From: CAXXFQ01 sp963674475
Lineage (GTDB): Bacteria; Planctomycetota; Planctomycetia; Pirellulales; Thermoguttaceae
Length of the DNA: 64,000 nt
Direction of reading: 5' to 3'
Assembly: GCA_963674475.2 (NCBI GenBank)
Contig: CAXXFQ010000033.1
Coordinates: forward strand, 1 to 64,000
The translations under genes and the position numbers were made by a program. Below the pieces are notes generated by a model, which saw only the letters and a list, made by a program, of their open reading frames with translations, was not told where the DNA came from and searched no databases. Below, one piece after another: positions 33,994-43,046 of this stretch (position 1 is its first letter; every line of letters starts with the position of its first letter).

Positions 33994-36051
33994 TTACTCG
34001 GCGGAACGCTCTTCGGTGGTTTCTGTTTCCGCAGGCGTCGCGCTTTCGGCCGAGGCTTCCGCTTCCGGAACGTCATCGAACAGATGGGTCCGTTCGTACG
34101 CGGGCGGGCCGATGATCGCTTCGATTTCCGGCTCTTCGAGCGTCTCTTCCTCTTCGAGCGTCTGGGCCAGGCGGTCGAGCTTTTCGCGTTGCTCTTGCAG
34201 ACAGCGACTGGCCCGTTCGTCGGCCTCGCGCAAGATTCGAACGATTTCCTCGTCGATCATCTTGGCCGTATGCTCGCTGAAGTGTTGCGACTCGGCCATC
34301 TCCTTGCCCAAAAACGGATTCTCTTCGCTGTGGTGGAACGCGACCGGTCCGAGCCGTTCGCTCATTCCCCATTGGGCGACCATCCGTCGGGCCAGTCCGG
34401 TCGCCTGCTTCAGGTCGTTTTCGGCCCCGGCCGTGTACTCGTCGAAGATCAACTTTTCGGCCGCCCGCCCGCCGAGCATGAAGCCGAGTCGATCGTAAAG
34501 TTCGCTTTCGCTGATGCTGACCCGATCTTCTTCGGGCAGGATTTGCGTCGCGCCCAGCGCCCGGCCGCGCGGGATGATCGTCACTTTGTGGACCCGTTCC
34601 GAGCCGGGAGTCATCCAGCCCAAAAGCGCGTGACCCGCTTCGTGATAGGCGGTCATCGTTTTTTCTTTGCCGGTGAGGACCTCTTCCCGCTTGGCCCCCA
34701 TGAGGATCTTGTCGCGGGCGTACTCGAAGTCGTCCGCGTCGACTGCGTCCTTGTCGTGTCGGGTCGCCCAGAGGGCCGCCTCGTTGACCAGGTTGCGGAT
34801 ATCGGCCCCGGTCAGCCCGACCGTGCCGGAAGCTAACCGTTTGAAATTGACCCCCTCGGACAACGGGACGTCGCGCGAATGGACCTTGAACAGTGCCAGA
34901 CGGCCTTGGTAGTTCGGCCGATCGACGACGATATGACGGTCGAAACGGCCCGGGCGCAAGAGGGCCGGGTCGAGGACGTCGGGCCGGTTGGTCGCCGCTA
35001 TGACGATGACCGATTCGGTCGGCGTGAAGCCGTCCATTTCACTTAAAATCTGATTGAGCGTCTGTTCCCGCTCGTCGTGTCCGCCGCCGAGGCCCGTTCC
35101 CCGATGGCGTCCGACCGCGTCGATTTCGTCGATGAACAAAATCGAAGGAGAGGCCGCCTTGGCATTGGCGAACATGTCGCGGACCCGACTGGCCCCGACG
35201 CCGACGAACATTTGGATGAACTCCGACCCGCTGATCGAGAAGAACGGGACGCCCGCTTCCCCGGCGACCGCGCGACCGAGAAGCGTTTTCCCGGTTCCCG
35301 GAGGCCCCATCAACAAAACCCCCTTCGGGACCCGGCCGCCAAGCCGTTGGAATTGTTCGGGGTTCTTCAGGAATTCGACCACCTCTTCGAGGTCTTTTTT
35401 CACGTTGGCCAGTCCGGCGACGTCTTCGAACGTGACCCGGTTCCCTTCGTCGTACCGTTTGGCCGGACTCTTACTGAAACCGGCCAAAACGCTGCCGCCG
35501 CCGAACATCTGCTCGCGGGTCCGGCGGATCATCATCCAGACCGCGATAAACACGCCGATCATCAAGGCAAAGTAGATGATCATCAACATGCCCGTGTTGT
35601 CGGTCGGTTCTTCGGCCGAGTAGTTCTTGCCGAGCTTGTCGCGGAGCAAACGGTCGAGTTCATTATCTTCGAGGACCAAGGGGGAGAGGGTCGTGACAAA
35701 TTTCTTTTCGAACTTCCCCGGTCCGCCGTCGGACGCTCGCTTGCCGCTGGAGTCTTCCGGCGGCTTGTCGAACTCGCCGTACGCCTTCATCCCTTGGAGC
35801 CGAACCGATTTGATATTCCCCTCTTGGAGCTGCTGATAAAAGAGCCCGTAATCGATATTCGAACGGTCCGACATTCCTCGATCTTGCCACAGAAGGAGCA
35901 TGACCAACCCGACGATCAAGACAATGAAGATCATCGAGCTGTTCATTCGAGGCCGAGCGGGCGTATCGGTAGGGCCCTGTGGTGGTCCCTGTGGGGGTCC
36001 TTGCGGCGGACCCTGAGGCGGGGTCCGATTGGGTCGCTGGTCGGTCGACAT
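33994..36051 (-). CDS. ftsH: ATP-dependent zinc metalloprotease FtsH
   Basis: FtsH is the membrane-anchored AAA+ protease for damaged membrane proteins and regulators. Two membrane helices (39-55 and 154-175) flank a periplasmic domain. The AAA module has Walker A GPPGTGKT at 249-256, LFIDEID near 305, and ATNRPDVLDPALLRPGRFDR. The zinc site is HEAGH at 470-474. The C-terminal tail is acidic and rich in Ala and Thr. The N-terminus before the first helix has four tandem PPQG repeats (about 11-26), an unusual cytoplasmic extension. ATG 36051 follows AGGAGGAAAGG. The length is 685 residues. Confidence 0.96.
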   Translation of the reverse strand: MSTDQRPNRTPPQGPPQGPPQGPPQGPTDTPARPRMNSSMIFIVLIVGLVMLLLWQDRGMSDRSNIDYGLFYQQLQEGNIKSVRLQGMKAYGEFDKPPEDSSGKRASDGGPGKFEKKFVTTLSPLVLEDNELDRLLRDKLGKNYSAEEPTDNTGMLMIIYFALMIGVFIAVWMMIRRTREQMFGGGSVLAGFSKSPAKRYDEGNRVTFEDVAGLANVKKDLEEVVEFLKNPEQFQRLGGRVPKGVLLMGPPGTGKTLLGRAVAGEAGVPFFSISGSEFIQMFVGVGASRVRDMFANAKAASPSILFIDEIDAVGRHRGTGLGGGHDEREQTLNQILSEMDGFTPTESVIVIAATNRPDVLDPALLRPGRFDRHIVVDRPNYQGRLALFKVHSRDVPLSEGVNFKRLASGTVGLTGADIRNLVNEAALWATRHDKDAVDADDFEYARDKILMGAKREEVLTGKEKTMTAYHEAGHALLGWMTPGSERVHKVTIIPRGRALGATQILPEEDRVSISESELYDRLGFMLGGRAAEKLIFDEYTAGAENDLKQATGLARRMVAQWGMSERLGPVAFHHSEENPFLGKEMAESQHFSEHTAKMIDEEIVRILREADERASRCLQEQREKLDRLAQTLEEEETLEEPEIEAIIGPPAYERTHLFDDVPEAEASAESATPAETETTEERSAE

Positions 36052-36423
36052 CCTTTCCTCCTGGTGGTTTTATTCGCTTAAGTCCCTACAAGGGAACAGG
36101 GTATTGTACCCTATGGATCAACCCTTTTCGAGCGGGACACCGCCCGGAGGACCGCAAACGGTCAACTCGTTCAAAAAAAGGGATGGGAAGCCTGCTCGGA
36201 TCGAACGGCCAACTTGTTCCAAGGCGGGGGGATTGGTATACTGCCGGAAAGCGCAAGCTCTCAGGATAGGACAACTTACCATAAATCGGGGGGCCGGGAA
36301 AAGCTCGTTCCGTGGGAGCAAGTTTTTCGGTCTTTTGCAAAAGGGTTTGTCAGGACTTATGTTTTTCCGGATTAACGCTTGTTTAACCCTAAAAAATAAA
36401 ATCCTTCTTTTGGAAATGGTCGA
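36052..36423. other. Divergent region between ftsH and the 36424 gene
   Basis: A near-palindrome AGGGTA-TTG-TACCCT lies at 36098-36112. On the minus strand it contains TACAAT, a possible ftsH -10 box (36103-36108). The palindrome may be an operator. No good -35 is seen. No ORF is convincing. Confidence 0.35.
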
Positions 36424-37053
36424 ATGGGAAAATATCACATTGTCGCTGTCGAAATAGCGACCGAAAAGTCGGGCTTATCGGAGGTTCCGGCACACGCGCC
36501 GACTGCTTTCGAGGCGGCCGTGTTGGAAAAAGGGACCCTTTTGGCCGAAGCCGATCAACTGGCCGAGGCGGTTGCAAAAGCGGACGATTTCAACCGAGAC
36601 GCCCGTGAGCAAGGGGCCCGACGCTTTGCTGTCGTGGTCGATCGTTCGGCGGCGACGGCCCGACAGTGTACCCCGTTGACCTACCGGATTGTCAGCATCA
36701 AGCGGCCGAAAGGGTGGGAGCCCACGGGCCCGTTCGATCTGCCTGAGCGAGCGGCCGAGTTGGTCGATCTTGCGTCGTTGGGCGCCGCGGAACCATTCGC
36801 CCCGTTGGATTATACCCAGGCCCTGACCGTTTTGGGCGGATTGAATCGTCAGTCCCGCGATCACCAGACGCAACAGTGGTATGTCGTCGTCGCTCGGGAA
36901 ATGGCCCCGGCTGCAGAGCAGACGCCGGCTGTGGAACAGACGCCGGTTGGGGAGTCGGTTGGAATAACTCGCCGGGTTTGGTATCTTTTATGTCCTGAAA
37001 AACAGGATACGATCGGTCGGTCGGGACACGCGCCCATGGAACCGCTTGCGTAA
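36424..37053 (+). CDS. Protein of unknown function upstream of xseB
   Basis: I do not recognise this 209-residue protein. It is soluble, with no signal peptide or membrane segment. A first part (MGKYHIVAVEIAT) and a middle part (RRFAVVVDRSAATARQ, LTYRIVSIKRPKGWEP) suggest alternating beta strands and helices. The stretch AAEQTPAVEQTPVGES holds a duplicated EQTP unit, and the last 30 residues look loosely structured. It starts at ATG 36424 with a weak ribosome-binding site and ends 49 bases before xseB, so it may share that operon. The protein-like composition and open length support a real gene. Function unassigned. Confidence 0.6.
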   Translation: MGKYHIVAVEIATEKSGLSEVPAHAPTAFEAAVLEKGTLLAEADQLAEAVAKADDFNRDAREQGARRFAVVVDRSAATARQCTPLTYRIVSIKRPKGWEPTGPFDLPERAAELVDLASLGAAEPFAPLDYTQALTVLGGLNRQSRDHQTQQWYVVVAREMAPAAEQTPAVEQTPVGESVGITRRVWYLLCPEKQDTIGRSGHAPMEPLA

Positions 37054-37101
37054 CCAACGGACGTGGTCGAGAAAACGTGGTACAAGATAAGGTCGACGCT
37101 G

Positions 37102-37509
37102 ATGGCGAAAAAGAAACGGGTCAAGGTGGCCAAAAAGAAGCCGAAGGTCCCTTTCGAGGAGGCGATCGGACGGTTGGAGCAGATTGTCGCCGACCTGGAA
37201 GAGGGGGATCTCTCGCTGGAAAACTCGTTGGACCGGTACGAGGAGGGAGTCGGCCTTTTGCGGTCTTGTAGCGCGCAACTGGAAGACGCCCAGCGGCGGA
37301 TCGAGATTCTAAGCGGGGTCGACGCCGAGGGGAACCCGATTACCGCGGTGTTCGAGGACGAGGAAACCGACGACTCGCTGGAGGCCAAAGCGGCCGGTCG
37401 CAGTCGACGCCGGACGGCAAATTCAGGCGGTTCTGAGGATTTTAAGGGTGAGTCAACGGCAGGGGGCGACGCGGACGACGACCTAGACGATCAGGGGCTC
37501 TTGTTCTAA
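37102..37509 (+). CDS. xseB: Exodeoxyribonuclease VII small subunit
   Basis: XseB forms the small subunit of exonuclease VII, which degrades single-stranded DNA. The family helix pair is clear: FEEAIGRLEQIVADLEEGDLSLENSLDRYEEG, then LLRSCSAQLEDAQRRIE. A basic MAKKKRVKVAKKKPK tail precedes it, and an acidic, low-complexity tail of about 50 residues follows. The core is 60-70 residues, and the whole is longer (135) than usual. ATG 37102 was chosen over an upstream frame start at 37063. XseA is not in the window. The order xseB-ispA-dxs is conserved in many bacteria. Confidence 0.9.
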   Translation: MAKKKRVKVAKKKPKVPFEEAIGRLEQIVADLEEGDLSLENSLDRYEEGVGLLRSCSAQLEDAQRRIEILSGVDAEGNPITAVFEDEETDDSLEAKAAGRSRRRTANSGGSEDFKGESTAGGDADDDLDDQGLLF

Positions 37510-37582
37510 AATAGGGTGTTTCACCAATTCTCGTTTGCTGGTGGCGGGTTACCGCCTGTCTGCCCTTCGGGGAAACAGGCGA

Positions 37583-37628
37583 TTTTCACGCGGGTGGACG
37601 CGCGATTTCAAGTTGGAATGCGTATTTT
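37583..37628 (+). repeat. 45-bp intergenic repeat, copy upstream of ispA
   Basis: The pattern TTTTCACGC.GGGTGGAC, then CGCG.TTTC, then GG.AATGCGTATT also occurs at 40721-40765 after dxs. This copy ends at the ispA start codon region, so it contributes the ispA leader. Confidence 0.6.
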
Positions 37629-38525
37629 ATGGAACGATCCAATCCGACGGCCTTCAAGCGGTTCGCCGAACGTTGGCTTCCCAAGGTGGAAGCGGCCCTG
37701 GAGAATCACTCTGAATTGGACCAGGCGGCGCCCCATCTGCGTGAGGCGGTTCGCTACGCCCTGTTGGCACCGGGCAAACGGCTTCGGCCACTGTTGGTCC
37801 TGGCCGGGACGCATGTCTGCGGCGGCGATCCGGCTCTGGCGCTTCCGGCTTCTTCGGCGGTCGAGATGATCCACGCCTATTCGCTGGTCCATGACGACCT
37901 TCCGGCAATGGACGACGACGATCTCAGGCGAGGACGGCCAACTTGCCACAAGGTGTATGGCGAGGCGATGGCGATTCTGGCCGGAGACGGCCTGTTGGCC
38001 CTGGCGTTTGAAACGCTTACCCAATTGTCGATTCCGGCCGAGACGCTTGTCCGAGCGACGGCCGAACTGGCCCACGCGGCCGGGGCCTGTCAGTTGGTCG
38101 GCGGTCAGGCGGACGACATTGACGGGGCTGCCGGGGGGGAAACGCTCGAGCGGCTCCACGCGATCCACCGTCGCAAAACGGGCGCGATGATTCGTGTCGC
38201 ATTGCGTCTGGGTGGGATGGTCGCCGGAGCGGTGGATGAAAAATTGGACGCCTTGGACCGCTACGGCGATCGGCTTGGCCTGGCCTTCCAGATCACCGAC
38301 GACCTGTTGGATGTCCAAGGGAAAGAGGCCGCGATGGGCAAACGGCTTGGCAAAGACCTTGAACACGGCAAGTTGACCTTCCCCGGTTTGTTGGGGATCG
38401 AGGCCAGCACGAAAGCGGCCCGGGAAGCGGTTGACGAGGCATGCGCGGCGCTGGAGTGCTTTGAGAAACCGGTCACCGGGGTCCTGCGTTGTCTGGCGCA
38501 ATTTGTCTTGGAAAGAAAGAACTGA
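37629..38525 (+). CDS. ispA: Polyprenyl (farnesyl/geranylgeranyl) diphosphate synthase
   Basis: This enzyme condenses isopentenyl diphosphate with allylic diphosphates to make C15 or C20 precursors for quinones, carotenoids and membrane lipids. The first aspartate-rich motif is DDLPAMD at 89-95, with the two-residue insertion of bacterial FPP synthases. The second is FQITDDLLDVQG near 225. GKRLRPLL and a TGAMIRVALRLG segment also fit. The length is 298 residues. ATG 37629 overlaps the end of the 45-bp repeat. Product chain length is not decided by inspection. It lies between xseB and dxs, as in other bacteria. Confidence 0.93.
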   Translation: MERSNPTAFKRFAERWLPKVEAALENHSELDQAAPHLREAVRYALLAPGKRLRPLLVLAGTHVCGGDPALALPASSAVEMIHAYSLVHDDLPAMDDDDLRRGRPTCHKVYGEAMAILAGDGLLALAFETLTQLSIPAETLVRATAELAHAAGACQLVGGQADDIDGAAGGETLERLHAIHRRKTGAMIRVALRLGGMVAGAVDEKLDALDRYGDRLGLAFQITDDLLDVQGKEAAMGKRLGKDLEHGKLTFPGLLGIEASTKAAREAVDEACAALECFEKPVTGVLRCLAQFVLERKN

Positions 38526-38542
38526 CTGCCTTTTCAGTCTGC

Positions 38543-38558
38543 TTTTTAACAGGCTGCT
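38543..38558 (+). repeat. Short AACAGGCTGCT motif before dxs
   Basis: TTTTTAACAGGCTGCT lies directly before the dxs start. Related sequences occur at 32238-32254 and 43226-43238, and as an arm near 21549-21606 and 58859-58885. The motif is typical of planctomycete intergenic DNA. It could be a REP-like unit. Function unknown. Confidence 0.45.
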
Positions 38559-38575
38559 AAACGAAAGAAACCTTG

Positions 38576-40477
38576 ATGGACGAACTGCTCTCGCAGATTC
38601 AAACGGTTGACGATCTTAAATCACTTCCGGTCGAAGAACTGGACCAGTTGGCTGCCGAAATTCGGGAAGCGCTTTGCCGGTTGGTACGGGTGCGCAGCGC
38701 GCATTTCGCGTCGAACTTGGGCGTGGTCGAGTTGAGTATCGCGCTGCACACGACGTTCGACTTCTGCAAGGATCGATTGATTTGGGACACCGGTCATCAG
38801 GTCTATCCCCATAAGCTTTTGACGGGCCGCTACGACGAGTTTCCGACGATCCGGACCAAGGGGGGCCTGATGGGGTATCCCAATCCGGACGAAAGCCCGT
38901 ACGATCTTTTCATGACCGGCCATGCCGGGTGCAGTGTGTCGACCTTGTTGGGGCTGCGATGTGCCGACGACTGGATCGACCCGAAGACGCCGCGCCATGA
39001 CGTGGCGGTGATTGGCGACGGGGCGTTCGTTTCGGGCGTGGTGTTCGAGGCGATGAATAACGCCGGGGCGTTGCGTAAAAAAATGACCGTCGTCTTGAAC
39101 GACAATATGATGTCGATCTGCCCGCGCGTCGGCTCGGTGGGCGATTATCTCGATCGGATTCGGATGAACCCGTCGTACGCGCAGATGAAAAGCCGGATCG
39201 AAAAGATCCTCCAAGGGACACCCGTTTTGGGCGAACCGGCCCATCGGTTTTTGGCCCAACTCAAAGAGTCGTTCAAGGCCGGGCTGACCGGCGGGATGCT
39301 GTTTGATCAGTTGGGGTTCCGTTACCTGGGGCCTGTCGACGGCCATAATATTCGCCAGTTGCAGAAATATCTGAAGATGGCCCGAGACGCCGAAGGGCCC
39401 GTCCTGTTGCACGTTGTGACCGAAAAGGGGCACGGGTTCCAACCGGCGGCCGACGATCCGGCTTCGTTCCACGCACCGGCTCCCTTTATCGAAGATAATG
39501 GCGAGCTGGAATATGTCGCAAGCAAAAAACGGTCCACTTATACGACCGTTGCGCGGGAGACGATCCATCGGGCGATTCGACGCGATCGGTCGGTCGCCGT
39601 GATTACCGCCGCGATGTGCCAAGGGAATCAACTTCAACCGATTCGTGATGAATACCCGGATCAGTTTTTCGACGTGGGGATCTGCGAATCGCACGCAGTC
39701 GCCTTCGCTGCCGGATTGGCCAAGGGGGGGATGCGGCCGATCGTCGATATCTACAGCACTTTCATGCAACGGTCTTACGACCAGATCTTTCAAGAAGTCT
39801 CGCTTCAGGATCTGCCGGTCGTCCTGATGATGGACCGTGCCGGACTGACCGGGCCCGACGGACCGACTCACCACGGAATGTTCGACATTACTTACTGCCG
39901 CCCGTTGCCGAATATGGTCGTCATGGCGCCGGGTGACGCGGAAGATCTCTCGCGGATGATCGATTTCGCCCTGGCCCACGATCACCCGACGGCGATTCGG
40001 TATCCGAAAGCGACGGCCGAAACGATCGAGCGCGACGTGGCGCCGATTGAGTCCGGTCGGGCCGAGACGATCCGCTCGGGCGAGGACGGGACGATCGTCG
40101 CCTGTGGAACCGTTTTGACGGCCTGTCTCGAAGCGGCCGAACGGCTCGAAGAGACGGCCGGCTTGAAAATAGGGGTCATCAACGCGCGGTTCGTCAAGCC
40201 GTTGGACACCGAGACGATTTTCGAGGCGATCCGCCAGAGCCGTTTTGTCTTGACGGTCGAGGAAGGGGCCCTGATGGGTGGTTTCGGCAGTGCCGTTTTG
40301 GAAGCGGCCTCGTTCGCCCGGCTCGACACGGCGAAGATCGCCTGCCACGGGGTCCCCGACCGGTACGTCCAGCACGGCTTGCGCGGCGAACTCTTGACCG
40401 ATCTAGGGTTGGACGCCGACGGGATCGGCGAGCGGGTCAAGGAATTGGCCCGACGTTTTCAGCAGTCGGACGCCTAA
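38576..40477 (+). CDS. dxs: 1-deoxy-D-xylulose-5-phosphate synthase
   Basis: Dxs condenses pyruvate with glyceraldehyde-3-phosphate using thiamine diphosphate, the first step of the MEP isoprenoid pathway. The TPP-binding motif GDGAFVSGVVFEAMNN lies near residue 145. The catalytic Glu is in GICESHAVAFAAGLA near 370. The transketolase-like block GLTGPDGPTHHGMFDI and the C-terminal VLTVEEGALMGGFGSAV also fit. The length is 633 residues. ATG 38576 was chosen, with a TTG one codon upstream as alternative. It follows ispA in the same direction, so both enzymes of the pathway are probably coexpressed. Confidence 0.95.
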   Translation: MDELLSQIQTVDDLKSLPVEELDQLAAEIREALCRLVRVRSAHFASNLGVVELSIALHTTFDFCKDRLIWDTGHQVYPHKLLTGRYDEFPTIRTKGGLMGYPNPDESPYDLFMTGHAGCSVSTLLGLRCADDWIDPKTPRHDVAVIGDGAFVSGVVFEAMNNAGALRKKMTVVLNDNMMSICPRVGSVGDYLDRIRMNPSYAQMKSRIEKILQGTPVLGEPAHRFLAQLKESFKAGLTGGMLFDQLGFRYLGPVDGHNIRQLQKYLKMARDAEGPVLLHVVTEKGHGFQPAADDPASFHAPAPFIEDNGELEYVASKKRSTYTTVARETIHRAIRRDRSVAVITAAMCQGNQLQPIRDEYPDQFFDVGICESHAVAFAAGLAKGGMRPIVDIYSTFMQRSYDQIFQEVSLQDLPVVLMMDRAGLTGPDGPTHHGMFDITYCRPLPNMVVMAPGDAEDLSRMIDFALAHDHPTAIRYPKATAETIERDVAPIESGRAETIRSGEDGTIVACGTVLTACLEAAERLEETAGLKIGVINARFVKPLDTETIFEAIRQSRFVLTVEEGALMGGFGSAVLEAASFARLDTAKIACHGVPDRYVQHGLRGELLTDLGLDADGIGERVKELARRFQQSDA

Positions 40478-41162
40478 TCGGTTCGAGCGACGAGTCGAGA
40501 AGCCGTTTATGGGAAACCGGTTGGCGATTTCCCCCTTCTTTAGGTCATGACCCCTCTGTGGGACTAAAAGGTTCTTTTCGTGACGGCGCCGACAGCCGCT
40601 TTTTTTTGCCTAAACCGTAAAACGCAGACCAATTGCTTGACACCCCAGCCCTTCGGACGATAGTCTTGATGTTATCTAGATGTTTTATATCCATTCTCGT
40701 TTGGAACCGCGCGCCGGCTTTTTTCACGCCGGGTGGACTCGCGGTTTCGCATGGGAATGCGTATTAGGCAATGACGGAACAGAGGTATAAGAATCCCCTC
40801 TATTGGGTGGCGTTTTTCTCCGGACCGGGGGAAAGCTGCGCCTGCGCGGGTACGGAACCAACGCGTTAAGAGAAAAAGGGGTTCTTTCTGGATAAGAGGC
40901 ACTGATCGTACGGAGTGGGGATGGGGCCCGTGGTTTGGTCGCATTGCGCTTGACGATCGGTCAATAGGGTTACTGCCTCCTGCGGGGGGTGGGTGATCGT
41001 CTCTTAGAGAGAAAGATCCGTTTTCTCGTTTTCGCTCCTCCCCGGGCAAGGTGTGCTTTGGAGGTCGGGGACTTTTCGTTTTGGTTCTCGGTTTTGGATC
41101 GGCTTTTCCTCGCTTCGTGTTTGATTGTCCTCTGGTGTTGTTGGAAGTGATTGCGCATTTTT
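40478..41162. other. Gap after dxs
   Basis: A weak terminator (CGGC/GCCG stem near 40583-40600, followed by eight Ts) ends the dxs message. The second copy of the 45-bp repeat lies at 40721-40765. Minus-strand frames at 40672-41049 and 40970-41158 have no ribosome-binding sites or domain-like content and are not called. Nothing else is visible before the copy B element. Confidence 0.4.
40721..40765 (+). repeat. 45-bp intergenic repeat, copy after dxs
   Basis: It matches the copy at 37583-37628 at most positions, with one inserted base (CACGCCGGG against CACGCGGG) and a changed middle. The two copies flank the ispA-dxs pair in the same orientation. Confidence 0.6.
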
Positions 41163-41287
41163 ACGTAAGTGTTGCGGGTTCCTTGCAGCTTATTGGAAAG
41201 TGGAAAGTTATTAAATGTTTTCCAGAAATTGACTCACGGCAACCAGTAGGAACTTTCCCACTGCCGGTGTAACGCAACACTTCACTT
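41163..41287. repeat. ~120-nt inverted-repeat element, copy B
   Basis: The arms AAGTGTTGCG (41167-41176) and CGCAACACTT (41273-41282) are perfect 10-bp complements. An inner stem AGTGGAAAGTT (41199-41209) pairs with AACTTTCCCACT (41251-41262) with one bulge. It matches copy A (22330-22450) in both arms and in an internal AACCA.T.GGAAC block. It lies 47 bases before the first secretion ATPase gene, so it could act as a leader structure there. Confidence 0.65.
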
Positions 41288-41333
41288 AAACTCGTTCAAT
41301 GTCGGTATCCGTGTCGTTTCCGAGGAAGATTTG

Positions 41334-43046
41334 ATGGCCGCTAAGCGTAAAGTTGATTGGTACCACATCCTGATTAAGAAGGGGATTATCGGCAAAGATC
41401 AGCTGATTGAAGCCAATCAGATGGCCAAGCAGACCAACCGAAAGTTGGCCGACACCCTGGTTGATTTGGGCTACGCTACCGGTGAAATAATCATCAAGGC
41501 GATGGCCAAGTTGCACGGGCTTCGTTATGTGAAACTTTCTGAAGAAGTGATTCCCCCGGCGGTTGTCGAACTGGTTCCGGAATCGGTCGCACGCGAAAAC
41601 GCCATCTTGCCCTTGGAGGAAAAAGGGGACGAACTGACGGTGATCGTTAGCGATCCGTTGGATTTCGAGGTGATCGAGAAGCTGCGTTTCATCCTCAATC
41701 GTCCGATCGAAATCGCGCTGGCCCCACGGGATAGCATCTTGGAGGCGGTCAACCGGTATTACGGGCAAACGGTCGGCGAAAGTGCCGACTCGATGTTGCA
41801 GGAGTTCACCGACACGGCGATCGACTTCACCGAGACCGAAGGGGAGGTGGCCGACGGCGACGAAGAGGTCGACGAGAACAGCGCGCCGATCGTCCGATTG
41901 GTTCATCTGATTATTTCCGAAGCGGTCCAACTCCGCGCGTCGGATATCCATATCGAGCCGTTCGAAGATCGAATCCGGGTCCGTTATCGGATCGACGGTC
42001 GTCTGGTCGAACGGGACAGCCCGCCGCGCCGTCTTTTGGGGGCGCTGCTTTCTCGTTTGAAAATTATTTCGAAGCTCGATATCGCCGAACGGCGTCGTTG
42101 TCAGGACGGTCGAATCAAAGTGACCGTGGGCGAAAAACAGCTTGACCTTCGCGTGAGTGTCATCCCGACCAACCACGGCCAGTCGGTCGTCATGCGGATT
42201 CTCGATAAAGACAATATCAAGGTCGGGTTGCCGCAGCTGGGTTTTGCGCCGGAAGATTACAAGAAGTTTCAAAGTCTGATCAAACGGCCCAATGGGATTG
42301 TCTTGGTCACCGGGCCGACCGGTTCGGGGAAAACGACTTCGTTGTACGCCGCACTGAACACCTTGAACACGCCCGATCGAAAGATTATCACGGCCGAGGA
42401 CCCGGTCGAATACTATTTGGAGGGAATCAATCAGGTCGAAGTCAAGCACGATATCGGGCTGGATTTCTCGCGGGTGATCCGGTCGATGTTGCGTCAGGCG
42501 CCCAACGTCGTGTTGGTGGGGGAAATGCGTGACCAAGAGACGGCCCAGATGGGGATTCAGGCCTCGTTGACCGGCCACTTGGTCTTCAGCACCTTGCACA
42601 CCAACGACGCGCCGGGTGCGATTACCCGATTGATGGACATGGGGGTCGCCTCTTACCTGGTTTCCAGCAGTATCATTGCGATCATGGCCCAGCGTCTGGT
42701 CCGCACGATCTGCCCGAAGTGCAAGCAGCCGTACACGCCGCCCGATTCGGTACTCCAGGCGGCCGAAGTTCCGAAAGAGTTGCTCAAGGACGCGACCTTC
42801 ATGCGAGGGGCCGGTTGTTCGAATTGCAACGGAGCAGGCTTCCGAGGTCGATTGGCCATTTTTGAGCTAATGGTGATGACCAGCAAGATCCGCGAATTGG
42901 CGTTCAACGAAGCGACGACCACCGAGATCCGGAAAGCCGCCATAAGTGAAGGTATGAAAACACTTTATGACGATGGGATTCGTAAGGCCTGCCAAGGTTT
43001 TACGACGATTGAGGAGGTGGCGCGGGTCGCGAAGATCGTCGATTAA
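41334..43046 (+). CDS. GspE/PilB-type secretion ATPase, first copy
   Basis: This ATPase powers pseudopilus or pilus assembly at the cytoplasmic face. An N-terminal MshEN-like domain (KKGIIGKDQLIEAN, YVKLSEEVIPPAVVELVPESVARE) is followed by the ATPase core: Walker A GPTGSGKT, VILVGEMRD-type Walker B (VVLVGEMRDQET) and LVFSTLHTNDAPG. The zinc tetracysteine site CPKC (460-463) and CSNC (495-498) marks the GspE/PilB class. The length is 570 residues. ATG 41334 follows GAGGAAG. A second, similar ATPase is encoded at 44724 with pilT between them. Confidence 0.93.
   Translation: MAAKRKVDWYHILIKKGIIGKDQLIEANQMAKQTNRKLADTLVDLGYATGEIIIKAMAKLHGLRYVKLSEEVIPPAVVELVPESVARENAILPLEEKGDELTVIVSDPLDFEVIEKLRFILNRPIEIALAPRDSILEAVNRYYGQTVGESADSMLQEFTDTAIDFTETEGEVADGDEEVDENSAPIVRLVHLIISEAVQLRASDIHIEPFEDRIRVRYRIDGRLVERDSPPRRLLGALLSRLKIISKLDIAERRRCQDGRIKVTVGEKQLDLRVSVIPTNHGQSVVMRILDKDNIKVGLPQLGFAPEDYKKFQSLIKRPNGIVLVTGPTGSGKTTSLYAALNTLNTPDRKIITAEDPVEYYLEGINQVEVKHDIGLDFSRVIRSMLRQAPNVVLVGEMRDQETAQMGIQASLTGHLVFSTLHTNDAPGAITRLMDMGVASYLVSSSIIAIMAQRLVRTICPKCKQPYTPPDSVLQAAEVPKELLKDATFMRGAGCSNCNGAGFRGRLAIFELMVMTSKIRELAFNEATTTEIRKAAISEGMKTLYDDGIRKACQGFTTIEEVARVAKIVD

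Noticed and set aside
38621..40375. Minus-strand open frame of 584 codons opposite dxs
   Set aside because: Shadow of dxs. The plus strand has complete Dxs motifs, and the minus translation is Arg/His-rich without motifs.
40672..41158. Two minus-strand frames after dxs
   Set aside because: Mostly Arg/Lys/Ser/Pro without motifs; one overlaps the 45-bp repeat.
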